Shown here in pieces: positions 42,201 through 51,356 of a DNA stretch of 64,000 bases. Under the pieces are notes generated by a model, which was given only the letters and a program-made list of their open reading frames with translations, had not been told where the DNA came from and did not search any database. The stretch's first letter is position 1. Every line of letters begins with the position of its first letter. This DNA comes from Stentor coeruleus (Eukaryota > Ciliophora > Heterotrichea > Heterotrichida > Stentoridae). Location: contig MPUH01000188.1 of the NCBI GenBank assembly GCA_001970955.1, forward strand, positions 1 to 64,000. Reading direction: 5' to 3'. The position numbers and the translations under genes are program-made.

Positions 42201-44436
42201 CATTTAGAAGAGATTGTAATGGGTGCAAGTTGAGGTATTTAATTTGTAATTCGTTAGGGTCTGCTCCTAAGCTTAACGTTTCTGCACAAGCATTTTGAAG
42301 CATCCTAGCAGTAGAAATTGCCATCCTCACCAGTATCTTACAATCAGTAAACATCCTTTTCGACCTTTGCGAACTTGCAAAAAGTTTAGGAACTTGTGGA
42401 TCCATCATATAAACCGGTATTAAATTTCTCAATAATCCACTCATATCAACTTCAAAATCCAAATCAGTCTCATTAAAATTATCCATCTGCAAATTCTCAA
42501 CTAATTGCATAACATTTTTCCTTAACACCAAAGCTTGTAAAGAATTCGCAGCAATGACAATTGAATCAGGCTGATGTTGTAACAATATTTTCGATAATGC
42601 TGATTTATCTTTACCCCATCTAGCTTTATCAGCATCATGAGCCCCTTCAGTTTTCCTAATAGTTAATGTATTAAAAGTAGCAACTTCAACAACTTCCCCA
42701 AAACTATTAACCAAAGCTAAATAACTATTTCCATACATCTGAGTATCAGGGTCAGTGACAAAAGCCATGATTTTCCCATTATCTTTTTTAACAGTTCCTT
42801 GGTTTATAAGATGGAAAAAACTAGTTTGCACTTGGATTCTGACCCATTCTTCAGCAACAAGTGTAAGATCTTTTCTTATAATCTCAGCAGTTTCTTCATA
42901 AATTTGACTTAAAGCCTGTTTTAGTACTTGTAATCTGAAATGGTTCCAGTCACTTTCAATATCATCTTCATCTTGAGTTAAATAATATCCTTTAACAGCT
43001 TCTAAAATACGATCTTCTTTTGTTTCTTTGTCACTGTCCCAAGGAAGTTTGAACTCAACAACAATCAGCCCTTGTTCTTCACATTTTAACACTTCAGCCC
43101 ACATATCTGCTGTCCATGTTCCAACATATTTGCCTTCAATAAGGTTTTTTACTCTATAATAAGGATGAAAAACATCTAAAACTGTTCGTCCTTTTTCAGT
43201 TGGTGATGTGCAGATTCTAGCATATTTAATATAAAGATCTCTTATATGAGATCGAATTGATGGTAAAGCGGCTAATTCACTTTTCATTAGAAAACATGCG
43301 GAATTTATTACTTGGAGTTCTTCGGTATATGCACTTGATAAGAGTTCAAAAGCTAAATCTTGAGGCTTGGATGATGGTTTTATAGGAATATGGACACATG
43401 AACTTGTTTTAAGATTTTCTGAGAATTGACTTGGTGTTAAGGCAGCTTTACTTGTGAAGTTTGTGATACTGTTTTTACGAGCTTCTTGAAGAACACTATA
43501 GGATTTTAAGGTGTGTTTACGAGCTGTGTAGATGTAGATGTGCACTTTGAAAAAACTTTCTAGGTCGCTGATATGATAAATGTATTTTAGAGGATATATC
43601 ATAAGATCTTTTTCTACCTCAGGGCATGCATTTGTCAACACTTTAACTCCTGGATCTACAGTACGGCCTTTAAGGATCATTTGTCTATAAGCTTCACTAT
43701 CTTCGTATAATGTTTTCATAGCTTGCTTTGTCCCATATAAATACCCCCATTCTTTATCCCAAAGGTATAGCTCCCAAAGGTCGCAGTCTAATTCAGGCTT
43801 GAGGATATTCATTCTGTATCTTGATATAAAGGGGATTTCATATTTTTCTATTCTATAAAAATAAAGAAATTTGCTGATTTTCAACTTTAAGTTTTCTTGA
43901 TTAGGGACCTGAGTTTTTAATAAAATTTTGTTGAAAATCCATTCAGTTTCTAGAGACAGTTCGGTTTCTGAAGGGGACTCACGATTTTTGAAGATGATTT
44001 GTAGTCGTTCAGGGATGTCATAGTCACGGATAATCTCGTCTTCGCTTCTTATGAATTTTTCACGTTGTTCCGCGGGCTCGAAGTCGATTTTCCGGTCTTC
44101 TTTGACTGCACTCACTGCGCTCGTGCCAAAAATAGAAGCTGCTAACTGGACATTTTCATTATAAATGACAGGGATTTCTCCTGGCTCTAAAGACTCATCG
44201 CTATCACTTTCATAGACTTTTGGCTTTTTTTCAATGACTTCTTCACTTTTAGACATGCCAAGGTTATCTCTTAAAAGCTCAAGGTCTTCTTGGTCATTTC
44301 TTTTAAGACGAATTCTTCGCTTTTTTGGCAGGACCTCTTCATCAGAAACATGGTCTTCTAAAGGCTCATCAGGGACTACAAAGCCATCTTGTACATATCC
44401 ATCTGGCTCACTACTAGAATCAGAATCACTATCCAT
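39205..44436 (-). CDS. SPT6: Transcription elongation factor SPT6 with CCHC zinc knuckles and Trp-Gly repeat tail
   Basis: 1743 residues. The first part is a full SPT6: acidic N-terminus (DSDSDSSSEPD), helical core, YqgF-like region (GKIMAFVTDPDTQMYGNSY), helix-hairpin-helix segment (YFIPGLGPVKAHGL, about 775), DLD-type region, S1 domain, and tandem SH2 domain (GECIFRPSSRGQDHLTC, about 1095), which in other species binds the phosphorylated Pol II linker. SPT6 is a histone chaperone that travels with Pol II. The C-terminal 350 residues are unusual: four Trp-Gly sites (SWGD, SWGE, NWGE twice), an RGG stretch, four CCHC knuckles (CxxCxxxxHxxxxC, about 1418-1515), an Arg/Gly stretch, then a Gly/Ser/Asn-rich tail with about a dozen more Trp-Gly sites, mostly GGWGDSGN. 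Trp-Gly repeats bind Argonaute in plant SPT6L and SPT5L, so an Argonaute link is possible here. Confidence 0.93.
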   Translation of the reverse strand: MDSDSDSSSEPDGYVQDGFVVPDEPLEDHVSDEEVLPKKRRIRLKRNDQEDLELLRDNLGMSKSEEVIEKKPKVYESDSDESLEPGEIPVIYNENVQLAASIFGTSAVSAVKEDRKIDFEPAEQREKFIRSEDEIIRDYDIPERLQIIFKNRESPSETELSLETEWIFNKILLKTQVPNQENLKLKISKFLYFYRIEKYEIPFISRYRMNILKPELDCDLWELYLWDKEWGYLYGTKQAMKTLYEDSEAYRQMILKGRTVDPGVKVLTNACPEVEKDLMIYPLKYIYHISDLESFFKVHIYIYTARKHTLKSYSVLQEARKNSITNFTSKAALTPSQFSENLKTSSCVHIPIKPSSKPQDLAFELLSSAYTEELQVINSACFLMKSELAALPSIRSHIRDLYIKYARICTSPTEKGRTVLDVFHPYYRVKNLIEGKYVGTWTADMWAEVLKCEEQGLIVVEFKLPWDSDKETKEDRILEAVKGYYLTQDEDDIESDWNHFRLQVLKQALSQIYEETAEIIRKDLTLVAEEWVRIQVQTSFFHLINQGTVKKDNGKIMAFVTDPDTQMYGNSYLALVNSFGEVVEVATFNTLTIRKTEGAHDADKARWGKDKSALSKILLQHQPDSIVIAANSLQALVLRKNVMQLVENLQMDNFNETDLDFEVDMSGLLRNLIPVYMMDPQVPKLFASSQRSKRMFTDCKILVRMAISTARMLQNACAETLSLGADPNELQIKYLNLHPLQSLLNESTYLSAIEIVALDYISSSGVAINDVIQRDHLSVLLYFIPGLGPVKAHGLSESLKQKSGGKLTMRAQLVGKRLLGIRVYENAAGFLKIPFEERESDPLDSTRIHPESYELAKVIARSVFSDTHIRDDNLIQEVMSRPQKMHDLDLDKYAEIHMAKTGMNIKEVLESIVAELTSPFFLPEKRYNDIPAEELLYLTTGETRNTLKKGSLVQACVILYDEAKLLIKCRLESGIEALIDTKMVPEKRMEKKEGEKFVKGEVLTARVIEISAKTQNKDVFFKIKLSLLADDIINHGKFIQLALDDAFVMEDADWIEKAVMEDEYKTGQKYVPRVVNHPKFKNIGLRTACEELFNKDIGECIFRPSSRGQDHLTCTWKFYDFIYSHLDVIEEGKPAINMLGVKFRISTDVFDSLQEIIDRYIGPCEKLTKEAVIHPKFKDSISGGAKLIENLLVQEKRARPSSIPYYFTIRPEYPQYLVLYYMPKEEVITEFIKVKPKGFFFHEAYHPNINFLISWFKRHYADRTYKSQLTRSKPPVIDTSNHLCIPGKAPTEETKEETFNDENTKPATMHNLPESTPYNRTPHIGFQEWSGGKDIAKTPRADDWEMSRNYDSWGDKTPAPQTEETKAPANESASWGETANTNSNWGETSAWKATAPVPETNWGEETEKPARGRGGRGGRGCRKCGEDGHMAKDCTSEKPSGGRACFKCGQSGHMSRECPNPSTEKSSGGDRACFKCGQTGHMSRECPNPQADKGSGGGRSCFNCGQSGHMSKECPNPPDENARARRPRGRGRGGRRESGNDDSGGGGGGGWNDSGNSSGGGGWGDSGNSSGGGGWGDSGNSNGGGGGGGWGDSGNNSGGGGSGGGWGDSGNTSSNGGGGGWGDSGNTNSGGGSGGGWGDSANNSSGGGSGGGGWGDSANTSTGGGAGSSTWGDSGTSKPSGGDSWGAPSNNPPPDSNNSWGAPASENKNSGSGWGDSGNSGNTGNSGNSGSSAWGGDGTNSSW
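39217..39830 (-). repeat. Trp-Gly-Asp-Ser-Gly repeat block in the SPT6 C-terminus
   Basis: Degenerate repeats of about 45-80 bases encode GGGGWGDSGNSS-like units. On the plus strand they appear as 'agaatc(a/t)ccccatcc(a/t)cc'. Number and spacing vary, as expected for a block that expands and contracts. Confidence 0.9.
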
Positions 44437-44989
44437 ATTTATAACCTTATTCGCAATATATTAGGCATTAGGGGGGTTTTAAAAAATATATAATTTTATA
44501 TTGGAAAGGAACTTTTTTTATGTGACTTGGAAATAAACTTTTTTAGTCAGTTTTTTGATTAGAGAATTTGAATTAGAATTATATGTACTGATTATTCAAT
44601 AATTGGATTGTAAATTTTTTTTGTAGATTTAATAATTATATAAAGGAATTTTTATATGATTTATTATAGAGTTATTGTCCTTTAATTAAATAAAGAGAGA
44701 AAAAAAAACATGCAATTTGTGTCGAGGATGTTATTATATTATTAATAACTTATTAAAATTTTGCCTTTTTATATAAGATTGTATTCATTGAAATTTTCGT
44801 TAAATAAAAATTGTTATAAAGAGATTTACCATCACAATAATATTTAAATTCCCTAAGTCTTATAAAACTTATCTATATTTCTTTTTTAAACACTCAATTC
44901 TCAAAATCCTTTAAATTAATACTAATCATCACTGTATTTAGTTTCACATCACTTATAAAACTCACATTCCTAAATGAAACTAAATAGTT
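44437..44989. other. Gene-free stretch upstream of SPT6
   Basis: AT-rich. Close to SPT6 it is G-rich and C-poor on the plus strand ('ggcattaggggggtttt'), so C-rich on the coding strand. No gene seen. Confidence 0.5.
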
Positions 44990-45535
44990 ATTTATTGTAT
45001 AAACAATTTAAACGTAGTAACAACTATCAAAAAGCAGGCAATTAAGTCCAAATATGTACTAGAATAAACATAAACGTGAGCTTTATCCATAATTATAAAC
45101 TTATCCAAATCTAAAATTATCATTTGGGCATTTTTTCTGCTTTTGTTCAATGATTCATGCATAAATACAATCATAATAAAACAAATGCCCACATGGCATT
45201 AGTCTGTATTTTTTATCTTTTTCGAAATTTTCTAAACAAATTATACAAACCCCTTCACCATAGTATTTTTTTTATCAAAAGCAACTTCGACAACGATTCT
45301 ATTAAAATTGTCTTTGCTTATTATTAAAATTTTATATTTTTGAGAGTTTTTCTCCATTGATATCAGTATATTGATATAATTCTCTACGATTGTTTTCTAG
45401 AGCTTCATCTGTTATGAAAATGCTAAGATTTCTTAGATAGTTTACTCGAAGGCTATTGTAAGATGGGATACGTCTATGAGATAAGGCGATATGAGATTTT
45501 TTGTATCGAGTTGGCACCCTAAATAGATGTTATCA
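44990..45535 (-). pseudogene. Decayed RING-H2 zinc-finger gene
   Basis: Minus-strand frames give, in order: a segment VPTRYKKSHIALSHRRIPSY (45332-45519), a stop-rich gap, then a RING finger reading GVCIICLENFEKDKK and MPCGHLFYYDCIYA, followed by TGA and IIEQKQKKCPN. The TGA sits exactly where RING-H2 proteins have the conserved Trp. The last Cys of the CPxC pair is missing, and the part after the finger is in another frame. Stops in the gap are not removable as 15/16-nt GTA...TAG introns. I read it as a relic of a RING ubiquitin ligase. Confidence 0.65.
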
Positions 45536-45829
45536 GGTACAGAAAAAGATGAGTAAAAGGCAAGTAAAAATTAAGTCAACTATAAAACCAATTTATTTGG
45601 CGCTTGAAGTTAGAGGTAGTAGAATATGGGGATCATGAAAGAAAATTTTATAGATTCAGAATTATTTATAAATAAACTAGAATTTAGATTTATTCTTCCT
45701 TCTCTGAATAGTTTATGATTAATTATTCGAATTACTTATCTAAAATACATATTTTTATGGATTAATTAGTAAATCAATAACACAAAATCTATAAAATAAT
45801 ATACTAATATATTAACGTGTTTATAAAAT

Positions 45830-46342
45830 ATGAGTTTAGTACATAAATTCTCATTAAGTTTTTTAAACTCAATTGCAAAAAGAGTCTTACTAAAAGCTCT
45901 GATATACTGGAAAGCAACCTGTATCACCAAAAGTACTGTGCGTGTAGTAAAAAAACTACAAAATCTTGGAAGGTCTCAGGGTAACAAAAGTATTGATAAT
46001 CCTATACTAAAAGTTTTAAGAAGCTATAATGATGCTTCTAATGATAAAAAAGAAGAAGAATTTCTCATCCCAGTTCTCTATAAAACTTCCAACCAAAACG
46101 CAAAGTCTCATAAACCCATTCGCAAATCCACATCTTTTTTCGACGAAATCAAAGCTTCTCTTCAAACAAAAGCCCAAAACACTGGCATGAACAAAACTCC
46201 AGACCGGCTTCCACCAAGACCTACCAGGCATACAGATCCCAAAGAAACTTCTGATCGTCAAAAAACCCCAATTCGAGTATTTTCAAATAAAAACATAACT
46301 GATCTAGAAAGCCTAGCAGTTGTATCAACCAAGTTTACATAA
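45830..46342 (+). CDS. Small basic protein of unknown function
   Basis: 170 residues. A helical, amphipathic N-terminus (KFSLSFLNSIAKRVLLKALIYW) is followed by a Lys/Ser/Thr/Pro-rich, probably disordered tail (PDRLPPRPTRHTDPKE). No recognised domain. The 3' end lies 32 bases from the convergent MGCC-start gene. Confidence 0.6.
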   Translation: MSLVHKFSLSFLNSIAKRVLLKALIYWKATCITKSTVRVVKKLQNLGRSQGNKSIDNPILKVLRSYNDASNDKKEEEFLIPVLYKTSNQNAKSHKPIRKSTSFFDEIKASLQTKAQNTGMNKTPDRLPPRPTRHTDPKETSDRQKTPIRVFSNKNITDLESLAVVSTKFT

Positions 46343-46374
46343 TCCTCTTAATAGTATAATTACATAACTTCAAA

Positions 46375-47076
46375 CTATTCAAGCAAGGCTAATCGAATAA
46401 GATAACTCCAAAGCAGCGCCTGCAAAAAAGGTTCCTCATTCACTCTCGTTATAAAATCCGATCTTGATATATGCCGACTTTCTCGCATAAGAACATTAGT
46501 TAATCTACCAATAAGTTGATTTTCTTTTCTCAACATAACAATCAAGTGTTTTTTAACTTTTACACTTGATAAGCCTTTGTCTTGAGATTCATCCTCATCA
46601 TTAACCGCAATCATCGGGATGACTTTTACTGAAAAAAATATAATCTCGCTTATCATATTTTGAACCTCATTATTATCTAACTTATCTTGTTTAGTTTTAT
46701 CATAAAGTTCAAAAAGTACTCGGGACTTTTCAATAGAATTCCCTGGGGATAAAAGTAAGGCACTTAATAAAATAGTATGATACGAGTATAGTCTTTTTGG
46801 ATTTTGAAGGGCTTTAATAAATTTGTATTCATAACAATCTGGATCTTTGAGTGATTGTTCAGAAAAACCTAAGTTTAATAATAAACTATCGAGAAGAGGC
46901 TTATGCCAATGCTCTTTATTTTTATGAGGAGAAAAGACTTGGATGATTTTTGATATGTGGGTGTTAGTGAAAGGGATAGATTTTTCACATTCTTTAATGA
47001 GTTCTTCTTCTTCTGAGACTATTAGTTGTGATGTACCAGATACTTTGCCTGTGGTTTTTTCGTTACAGCAGCCCAT
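46375..47076 (-). CDS. MGCC-start protein with an EF-hand-like segment
   Basis: 233 residues. The N-terminus MGCCNEKT fits dual acylation (Gly2 myristate, Cys3/Cys4 palmitate). The rest is helical. LFELYDKTKQDKLDNNEVQNMI resembles an EF-hand, with a loop of the right length but weak calcium ligands. The adjacent gene (47562-48332) has the same layout, including the segment after the loop (SVKVIPMIAV versus SCRIIPGYAI), so the two are tandem paralogues. The overall shape recalls calcineurin-B/NCS-like calcium sensors, but the family is not certain. Confidence 0.7.
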   Translation of the reverse strand: MGCCNEKTTGKVSGTSQLIVSEEEELIKECEKSIPFTNTHISKIIQVFSPHKNKEHWHKPLLDSLLLNLGFSEQSLKDPDCYEYKFIKALQNPKRLYSYHTILLSALLLSPGNSIEKSRVLFELYDKTKQDKLDNNEVQNMISEIIFFSVKVIPMIAVNDEDESQDKGLSSVKVKKHLIVMLRKENQLIGRLTNVLMRESRHISRSDFITRVNEEPFLQALLWSYLIRLALLE

Positions 47077-47561
47077 TTTTATTATGAGTTTGTGAGAGAT
47101 GGAAGATTTAGGTTTTTTGTTGGATTTTGATTTTAAAGGTATTTGTAAAATAAAATTATTATTGAGGTTTTTGAAGGGAGATAGAGGAAATTGGAAATAA
47201 GATTTTAATGAAAATATGAGATTTTGCTGAGTGTGATAAAAAAAATATGTTTTAATGTATGATGTTGATTTTGATAAATAATTTTTATCTTCTTGTAAAA
47301 AGTTCTTGGCTGGTTTTTGGTTTATTTAACAAATTATTTTATATGTTTAAGCTTTGATATCAAGAAACTCAATGTAATATTATTATATTAAAAATAGTAT
47401 ATAATCGTAATTTGAATCATAAAAATATTATATAATCATGCATGCCATCATTAAAATCAGCGCCTTTACCATTTAATTTAAAACTAATATTATCTTTTAC
47501 AATAAAAATACTTATTAAAACATAAATATTTTGCCCAAGTAAAATAATTTAATTATAAGTC
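47077..47561. other. Gene-free stretch between tandem minus genes
   Basis: 485 AT-rich bases. The first 150 are G-rich on the plus strand. No gene. Confidence 0.5.
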
Positions 47562-48332
47562 TCAAGCCACAATAGAGCAACTTAAACTTCTTCTAGTTTT
47601 ATTTCTGTTGCTTTCAATCATATCAAAAATCTCAGATTTTTCATTCATTTCAATTGAATTAATTCTGTTTATGATAATTTTTGCAGGTCTCTCAATCTTA
47701 GAGAAAGTTTCAAAAGCATATTTCCTCATACTTGAAGAATGTAAAAGACAGCGTACAGCTTCGATTTTAAAAGCTTTGTAAAACTCCTTTTCGGTTATAT
47801 AAGTATGATTGTCTAATAAAAGATTAGTAAAGTAATTTATCAAAACTCTTTCGACTTGACTTATTTTTGAAGCATATTCTATAAGTTCTTTATTGCTAGG
47901 ATCAATTGATATCGCATAACCAGGAATAATCCTACATGAAACAGTTAAAACATCCCCTATAAGTGTCTCAATTTCATTCTTATCAAGCGTTTGTGATATG
48001 TCACCATCATAATTCTTAAATAAAAGTGAAGCTTTAACTTCATCTGATCCTTTCCCAAGAATAATTCCTACACAATTAAGTCTTCTTGTATAAAACAGTT
48101 CTCCATCTGAAAACCTTGCAAAAAAAATATCCATGTCTTTGTAGTTAAATAATAGCTTTTTACATGCTTTTTTTAACTGCGGTTCAGACATTTTGCACAA
48201 ATTAGAATAGCGATAAAGTATTCTGTCTACCTCAACGCTTGTGAATTTTGAAAACCCAAGACCTTTTTCTAAAGGTGAGAGGATTGATTCTTCAATTGTT
48301 AGGTTTGATCTTCTGCATATTGCACAGCCCAT
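47562..48332 (-). CDS. MGC-start protein with an EF-hand-like segment, paralogue of the neighbour
   Basis: 256 residues. The N-terminus MGCAICRRS fits myristoylation and palmitoylation. An EF-hand-like segment, LLFKNYDGDISQTLDKNEIETLI, has better acidic ligands (DGD, then Glu at the end) than its paralogue. A second helical stretch, NHTYITEKEFYKAF, could be a further degenerate hand. Same order and similar length as the 46375-47076 product. Probably a membrane-tethered calcium-responsive regulator; the target is unknown. Confidence 0.7.
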   Translation of the reverse strand: MGCAICRRSNLTIEESILSPLEKGLGFSKFTSVEVDRILYRYSNLCKMSEPQLKKACKKLLFNYKDMDIFFARFSDGELFYTRRLNCVGIILGKGSDEVKASLLFKNYDGDISQTLDKNEIETLIGDVLTVSCRIIPGYAISIDPSNKELIEYASKISQVERVLINYFTNLLLDNHTYITEKEFYKAFKIEAVRCLLHSSSMRKYAFETFSKIERPAKIIINRINSIEMNEKSEIFDMIESNRNKTRRSLSCSIVA

Positions 48333-48791
48333 TAATTATTATTATATTCTTTTTATTGAATTATATGACATATTGTCTTAGATGCTTTTTTGATTATGAA
48401 AATATGATACTATTATGCTCAGTATTTATATTATAAGTTACTAATCTCGTTTTTAGTTTCGTAAGATTTTGAATAAGAATTATGCAATGCTCGAGAGTAA
48501 GGAGAAAATCAATTTTTTTTTTATGACCTTTATATATAAAAGCAATACCATTTGATTCACAAATTCTGTTTCTAAAGAGCCATTAAGTTTAAAATATATA
48601 TTATTACATGAAATCAATGTTTAAACTTTTTAAACTAAAGTTTGTGTTTAAATTATCTAGGAACACGAAATTTTGTATGTTTTTTTTTTTACTTTGAGAT
48701 AAAAAAAATCAAATAACAAATACTCTACACCTAAACTTTTAATAAAATATACCCTAATCTTAACTTTATTTCAATTATCTAATCTTAATAA
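48333..48791. other. Gene-free stretch
   Basis: 459 bases, T-rich on the left and A/C-rich on the right. No gene recognised. Confidence 0.5.
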
Positions 48792-49772
48792 TTATCTTTC
48801 CTCACTAACATCAGCCCTTCTAGAACTTTCTGCCTCAAATGACTGAACAAGTTCTACAGCACCTTTCTCCAACATCTGCATGCAATTAACACACTTTAAC
48901 TCTGACCCCATTTGACATAAGGCGCAAATCTCTGCATTACAGCATTTTTTCGGGATAAAAAATATTTTTTCAAAATGACTATTACACTTACTGCATCTAG
49001 AATACAAAGTTCTATCAATTTTATCCCTATCAATGTTATTAATCCTCATACAGCAAGTCTGACATTTCCCTGTTTCCTCAGCTTTTTGCAAACAATAATA
49101 ACAATGCAAATGGTCTCGGCATAAAAAAGTTAAAAAATCTCCATTGTAATAAACTGTTTTTTCACAAGAAGTACAAAGCCCTTTGATATTTTCACTTATT
49201 TCATATCCTTCTTGGGTTATATCTTTACACCAAGTTCTAGTTCTTCCCATTATTCCTATACATTCAGAACAATATTTATGTCCAGGACAAATTCCTTCAA
49301 CTTTATATGCAGATGATTTTTGGTTCTTGCATTTGGAACATATAAAATCATTACCTAATCGAATACGTTCAGATTTTATCTTTTTTTCCATATCAATCCA
49401 GTTTTTACCAAAAATAATCTTAGAATCTTCTAATGAATGAAGCCTTTGACATTCTGGGCATTCAAAAAAATTATTTTGTTTTAAAGTTTCGATAAGATGA
49501 GGTTGGATTTTGACTTTGAAACAGTTCTTGCATATGTAATGAAAACAGTTAAGCTTGAAGCAGTCTTTTTTAGTGTGGCATATGGTACAATTGAGAAGTT
49601 TAGAAATCTTTGCAAAATCTCCATTTTTGTCGAAGGAGCGAGAGGCTGAGGCTGAAAGTGCGGAAAAGCTGTCTAATATTTCCCGAGAAAGTTCTTGAGA
49701 TTTCCCTGGGACAAACAAATTCTCAATTGCTCCTATTAAATATTTAAGTTCCTGAGATCCAATATCTCCCAT
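48792..49772 (-). CDS. Cysteine-rich multi-zinc-finger protein with a RING-like domain
   Basis: 326 residues with about 35 Cys. A RING-like finger (CTICHTKKDCFKLNCFHYIC, then NCF and ECPEC, about 60-115) is followed by several more Cys pairs: CSKCKNQ, CPGHKYCSEC, CTSCEKT, CRDHLHCYYCLQ, CQTCC, CSKCNSHF, CCNAEICALC and CVNC. The arrangement suggests a chain of cross-braced zinc fingers. E3 ubiquitin ligase activity is plausible but not shown. It starts MGDIGSQE (ATG at 49772); the next minus-strand gene upstream ends 49 bases away. Confidence 0.75.
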   Translation of the reverse strand: MGDIGSQELKYLIGAIENLFVPGKSQELSREILDSFSALSASASRSFDKNGDFAKISKLLNCTICHTKKDCFKLNCFHYICKNCFKVKIQPHLIETLKQNNFFECPECQRLHSLEDSKIIFGKNWIDMEKKIKSERIRLGNDFICSKCKNQKSSAYKVEGICPGHKYCSECIGIMGRTRTWCKDITQEGYEISENIKGLCTSCEKTVYYNGDFLTFLCRDHLHCYYCLQKAEETGKCQTCCMRINNIDRDKIDRTLYSRCSKCNSHFEKIFFIPKKCCNAEICALCQMGSELKCVNCMQMLEKGAVELVQSFEAESSRRADVSEER

Positions 49773-49821
49773 GATTTAATAAATAATATAGACACTTGTT
49801 ATTTAATCACTCTATATTTAT

Positions 49822-51327
49822 TTATCCTAAATTTTCTGATTTTACCAAATCACAATCCCAAATGTTTCCTTTAAACAAATTTTCCAAACTCACCATCCGA
49901 TTTTTCAGCCTAAAATACCCAACTTCAAAAAGCCTAGTAATTGCCTTTTGTATCTCAGCTAGTTTTTCTAAAAAATTATTGTTTATATCTGTATCATCAG
50001 CATTAATACCATAATTACCTTGGTTATCTAGTGTTTTATTATAAGAACCATTGAAACTCATAATTTTTTCATCAAATACATTCTTATAAAACAAAGAAAA
50101 TAAGTCTTTAAATGTATCAACTCTATCAAAATCATTATTCATTAATAGTTTTATTAATAATTCATGATATTTTGAGTCTTCGCCATAAGCATATGAGTGC
50201 TTTTTAGATAATAATTTAAGGTAATTTTTCTTTTTATTAAGTATTTTATAGGCAGTTGTATTGATTGTAAGTGAAGAGCTTTTGGGTCCTTGTTTAGGCA
50301 TTGCAGGAAATGTTTTTATCATAGAAGCTGGGGTTGTTAATGAAGGTGAATATATATTGGATTGCGAGTTTGGTTTAAGAGGTAAAAAATTCTGACTAGA
50401 TTTGCTGTTTGGAAAGTTGATTGTCTTGTTAGGGTTAAACACTTGAGGGTTTGGACTTTCTATATTGTTGAATTGAGGTGTTTTTCCTAATGCTTGATAA
50501 TCAGGATGATAAAATTCTGATATTGTCCCTTGAGATAGGTTTTTTGGGTATTCAGGAACTTTATTACTTGCTAATCCATGCTCAGATATTTTTTTGGGCA
50601 TTTGCATATTTTCTTGAGATATCTGAGGTATTGCAGCAAAAGAGCTAAATTGAGGCTTAGCGACCGGAATCGTTCTCTCACAAAACTTCACAAATCTAGG
50701 AGGATTATAATTTGCTTGTGTCCCTGGGTAATAAGATGTAGGCTGTACTAAAGACTTTTCCTTGTCGCTATCCATAGCATCCAATTCTGACACATACTTT
50801 TTAGTCAAATATTGATCATTAATATAAGCTGGAAACTTGACCGGCAACTTATTTCTATCTTTATTTTGAAAATGCATTAAGCTAAAATTATCTTTTGGAC
50901 TAAGTTTATCTTGAACTTCATATCTTAATGGTGGCCTAGGTTGATTTTGTACTTCTCTTGGTTTGTAAAATCCAAATGTATTTTTATTTTCAAAATTTAC
51001 AACTTTTTGTGAATGACAAGATGATATTTCAATCCCATCAAAAATTTCATAAAGCTTGCTTGGTTTTGATCTAAAAACTCTAATATTTGGAAAAGTTTCT
51101 ATAATAGCTCCAATAAAAATGCCTCTTTCAAGATCACAAGAAATTCGGAAATATTTATTTTTTCCAGTAGCCTCAAGTGCTTCATTTAACTTTTCACAAT
51201 ATTTAAACTTGTATTTTGCAGCATCTGATAAAAAGCTCGTTTTGCTAATGAGAAGAATAGCATCAGCAAACTTAAGGACTTCATCAGAAACTACTTCTTC
51301 ATACAAATCAATTAAAAACTTGACCAT
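49822..51327 (-). CDS. Protein of unknown function
   Basis: 501 residues. The first 120 look folded (AILLISKTSFLSDAAKYKF ... ERGIFIGAIIETFPNIRVF). The middle (about 130-360) is rich in Pro, Asn, Ser and Gln and is probably disordered. The C-terminal 130 residues are helical (KNYLKLLSKKHSYAYGEDSK, EKLAEIQKAITRLFEVG). No family is recognised. It lies 29 bases downstream of the bromodomain gene in the same direction. Confidence 0.65.
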   Translation of the reverse strand: MVKFLIDLYEEVVSDEVLKFADAILLISKTSFLSDAAKYKFKYCEKLNEALEATGKNKYFRISCDLERGIFIGAIIETFPNIRVFRSKPSKLYEIFDGIEISSCHSQKVVNFENKNTFGFYKPREVQNQPRPPLRYEVQDKLSPKDNFSLMHFQNKDRNKLPVKFPAYINDQYLTKKYVSELDAMDSDKEKSLVQPTSYYPGTQANYNPPRFVKFCERTIPVAKPQFSSFAAIPQISQENMQMPKKISEHGLASNKVPEYPKNLSQGTISEFYHPDYQALGKTPQFNNIESPNPQVFNPNKTINFPNSKSSQNFLPLKPNSQSNIYSPSLTTPASMIKTFPAMPKQGPKSSSLTINTTAYKILNKKKNYLKLLSKKHSYAYGEDSKYHELLIKLLMNNDFDRVDTFKDLFSLFYKNVFDEKIMSFNGSYNKTLDNQGNYGINADDTDINNNFLEKLAEIQKAITRLFEVGYFRLKNRMVSLENLFKGNIWDCDLVKSENLG

Positions 51328-51356
51328 TTTATAATCCTATCTTTATTCCATAAACA

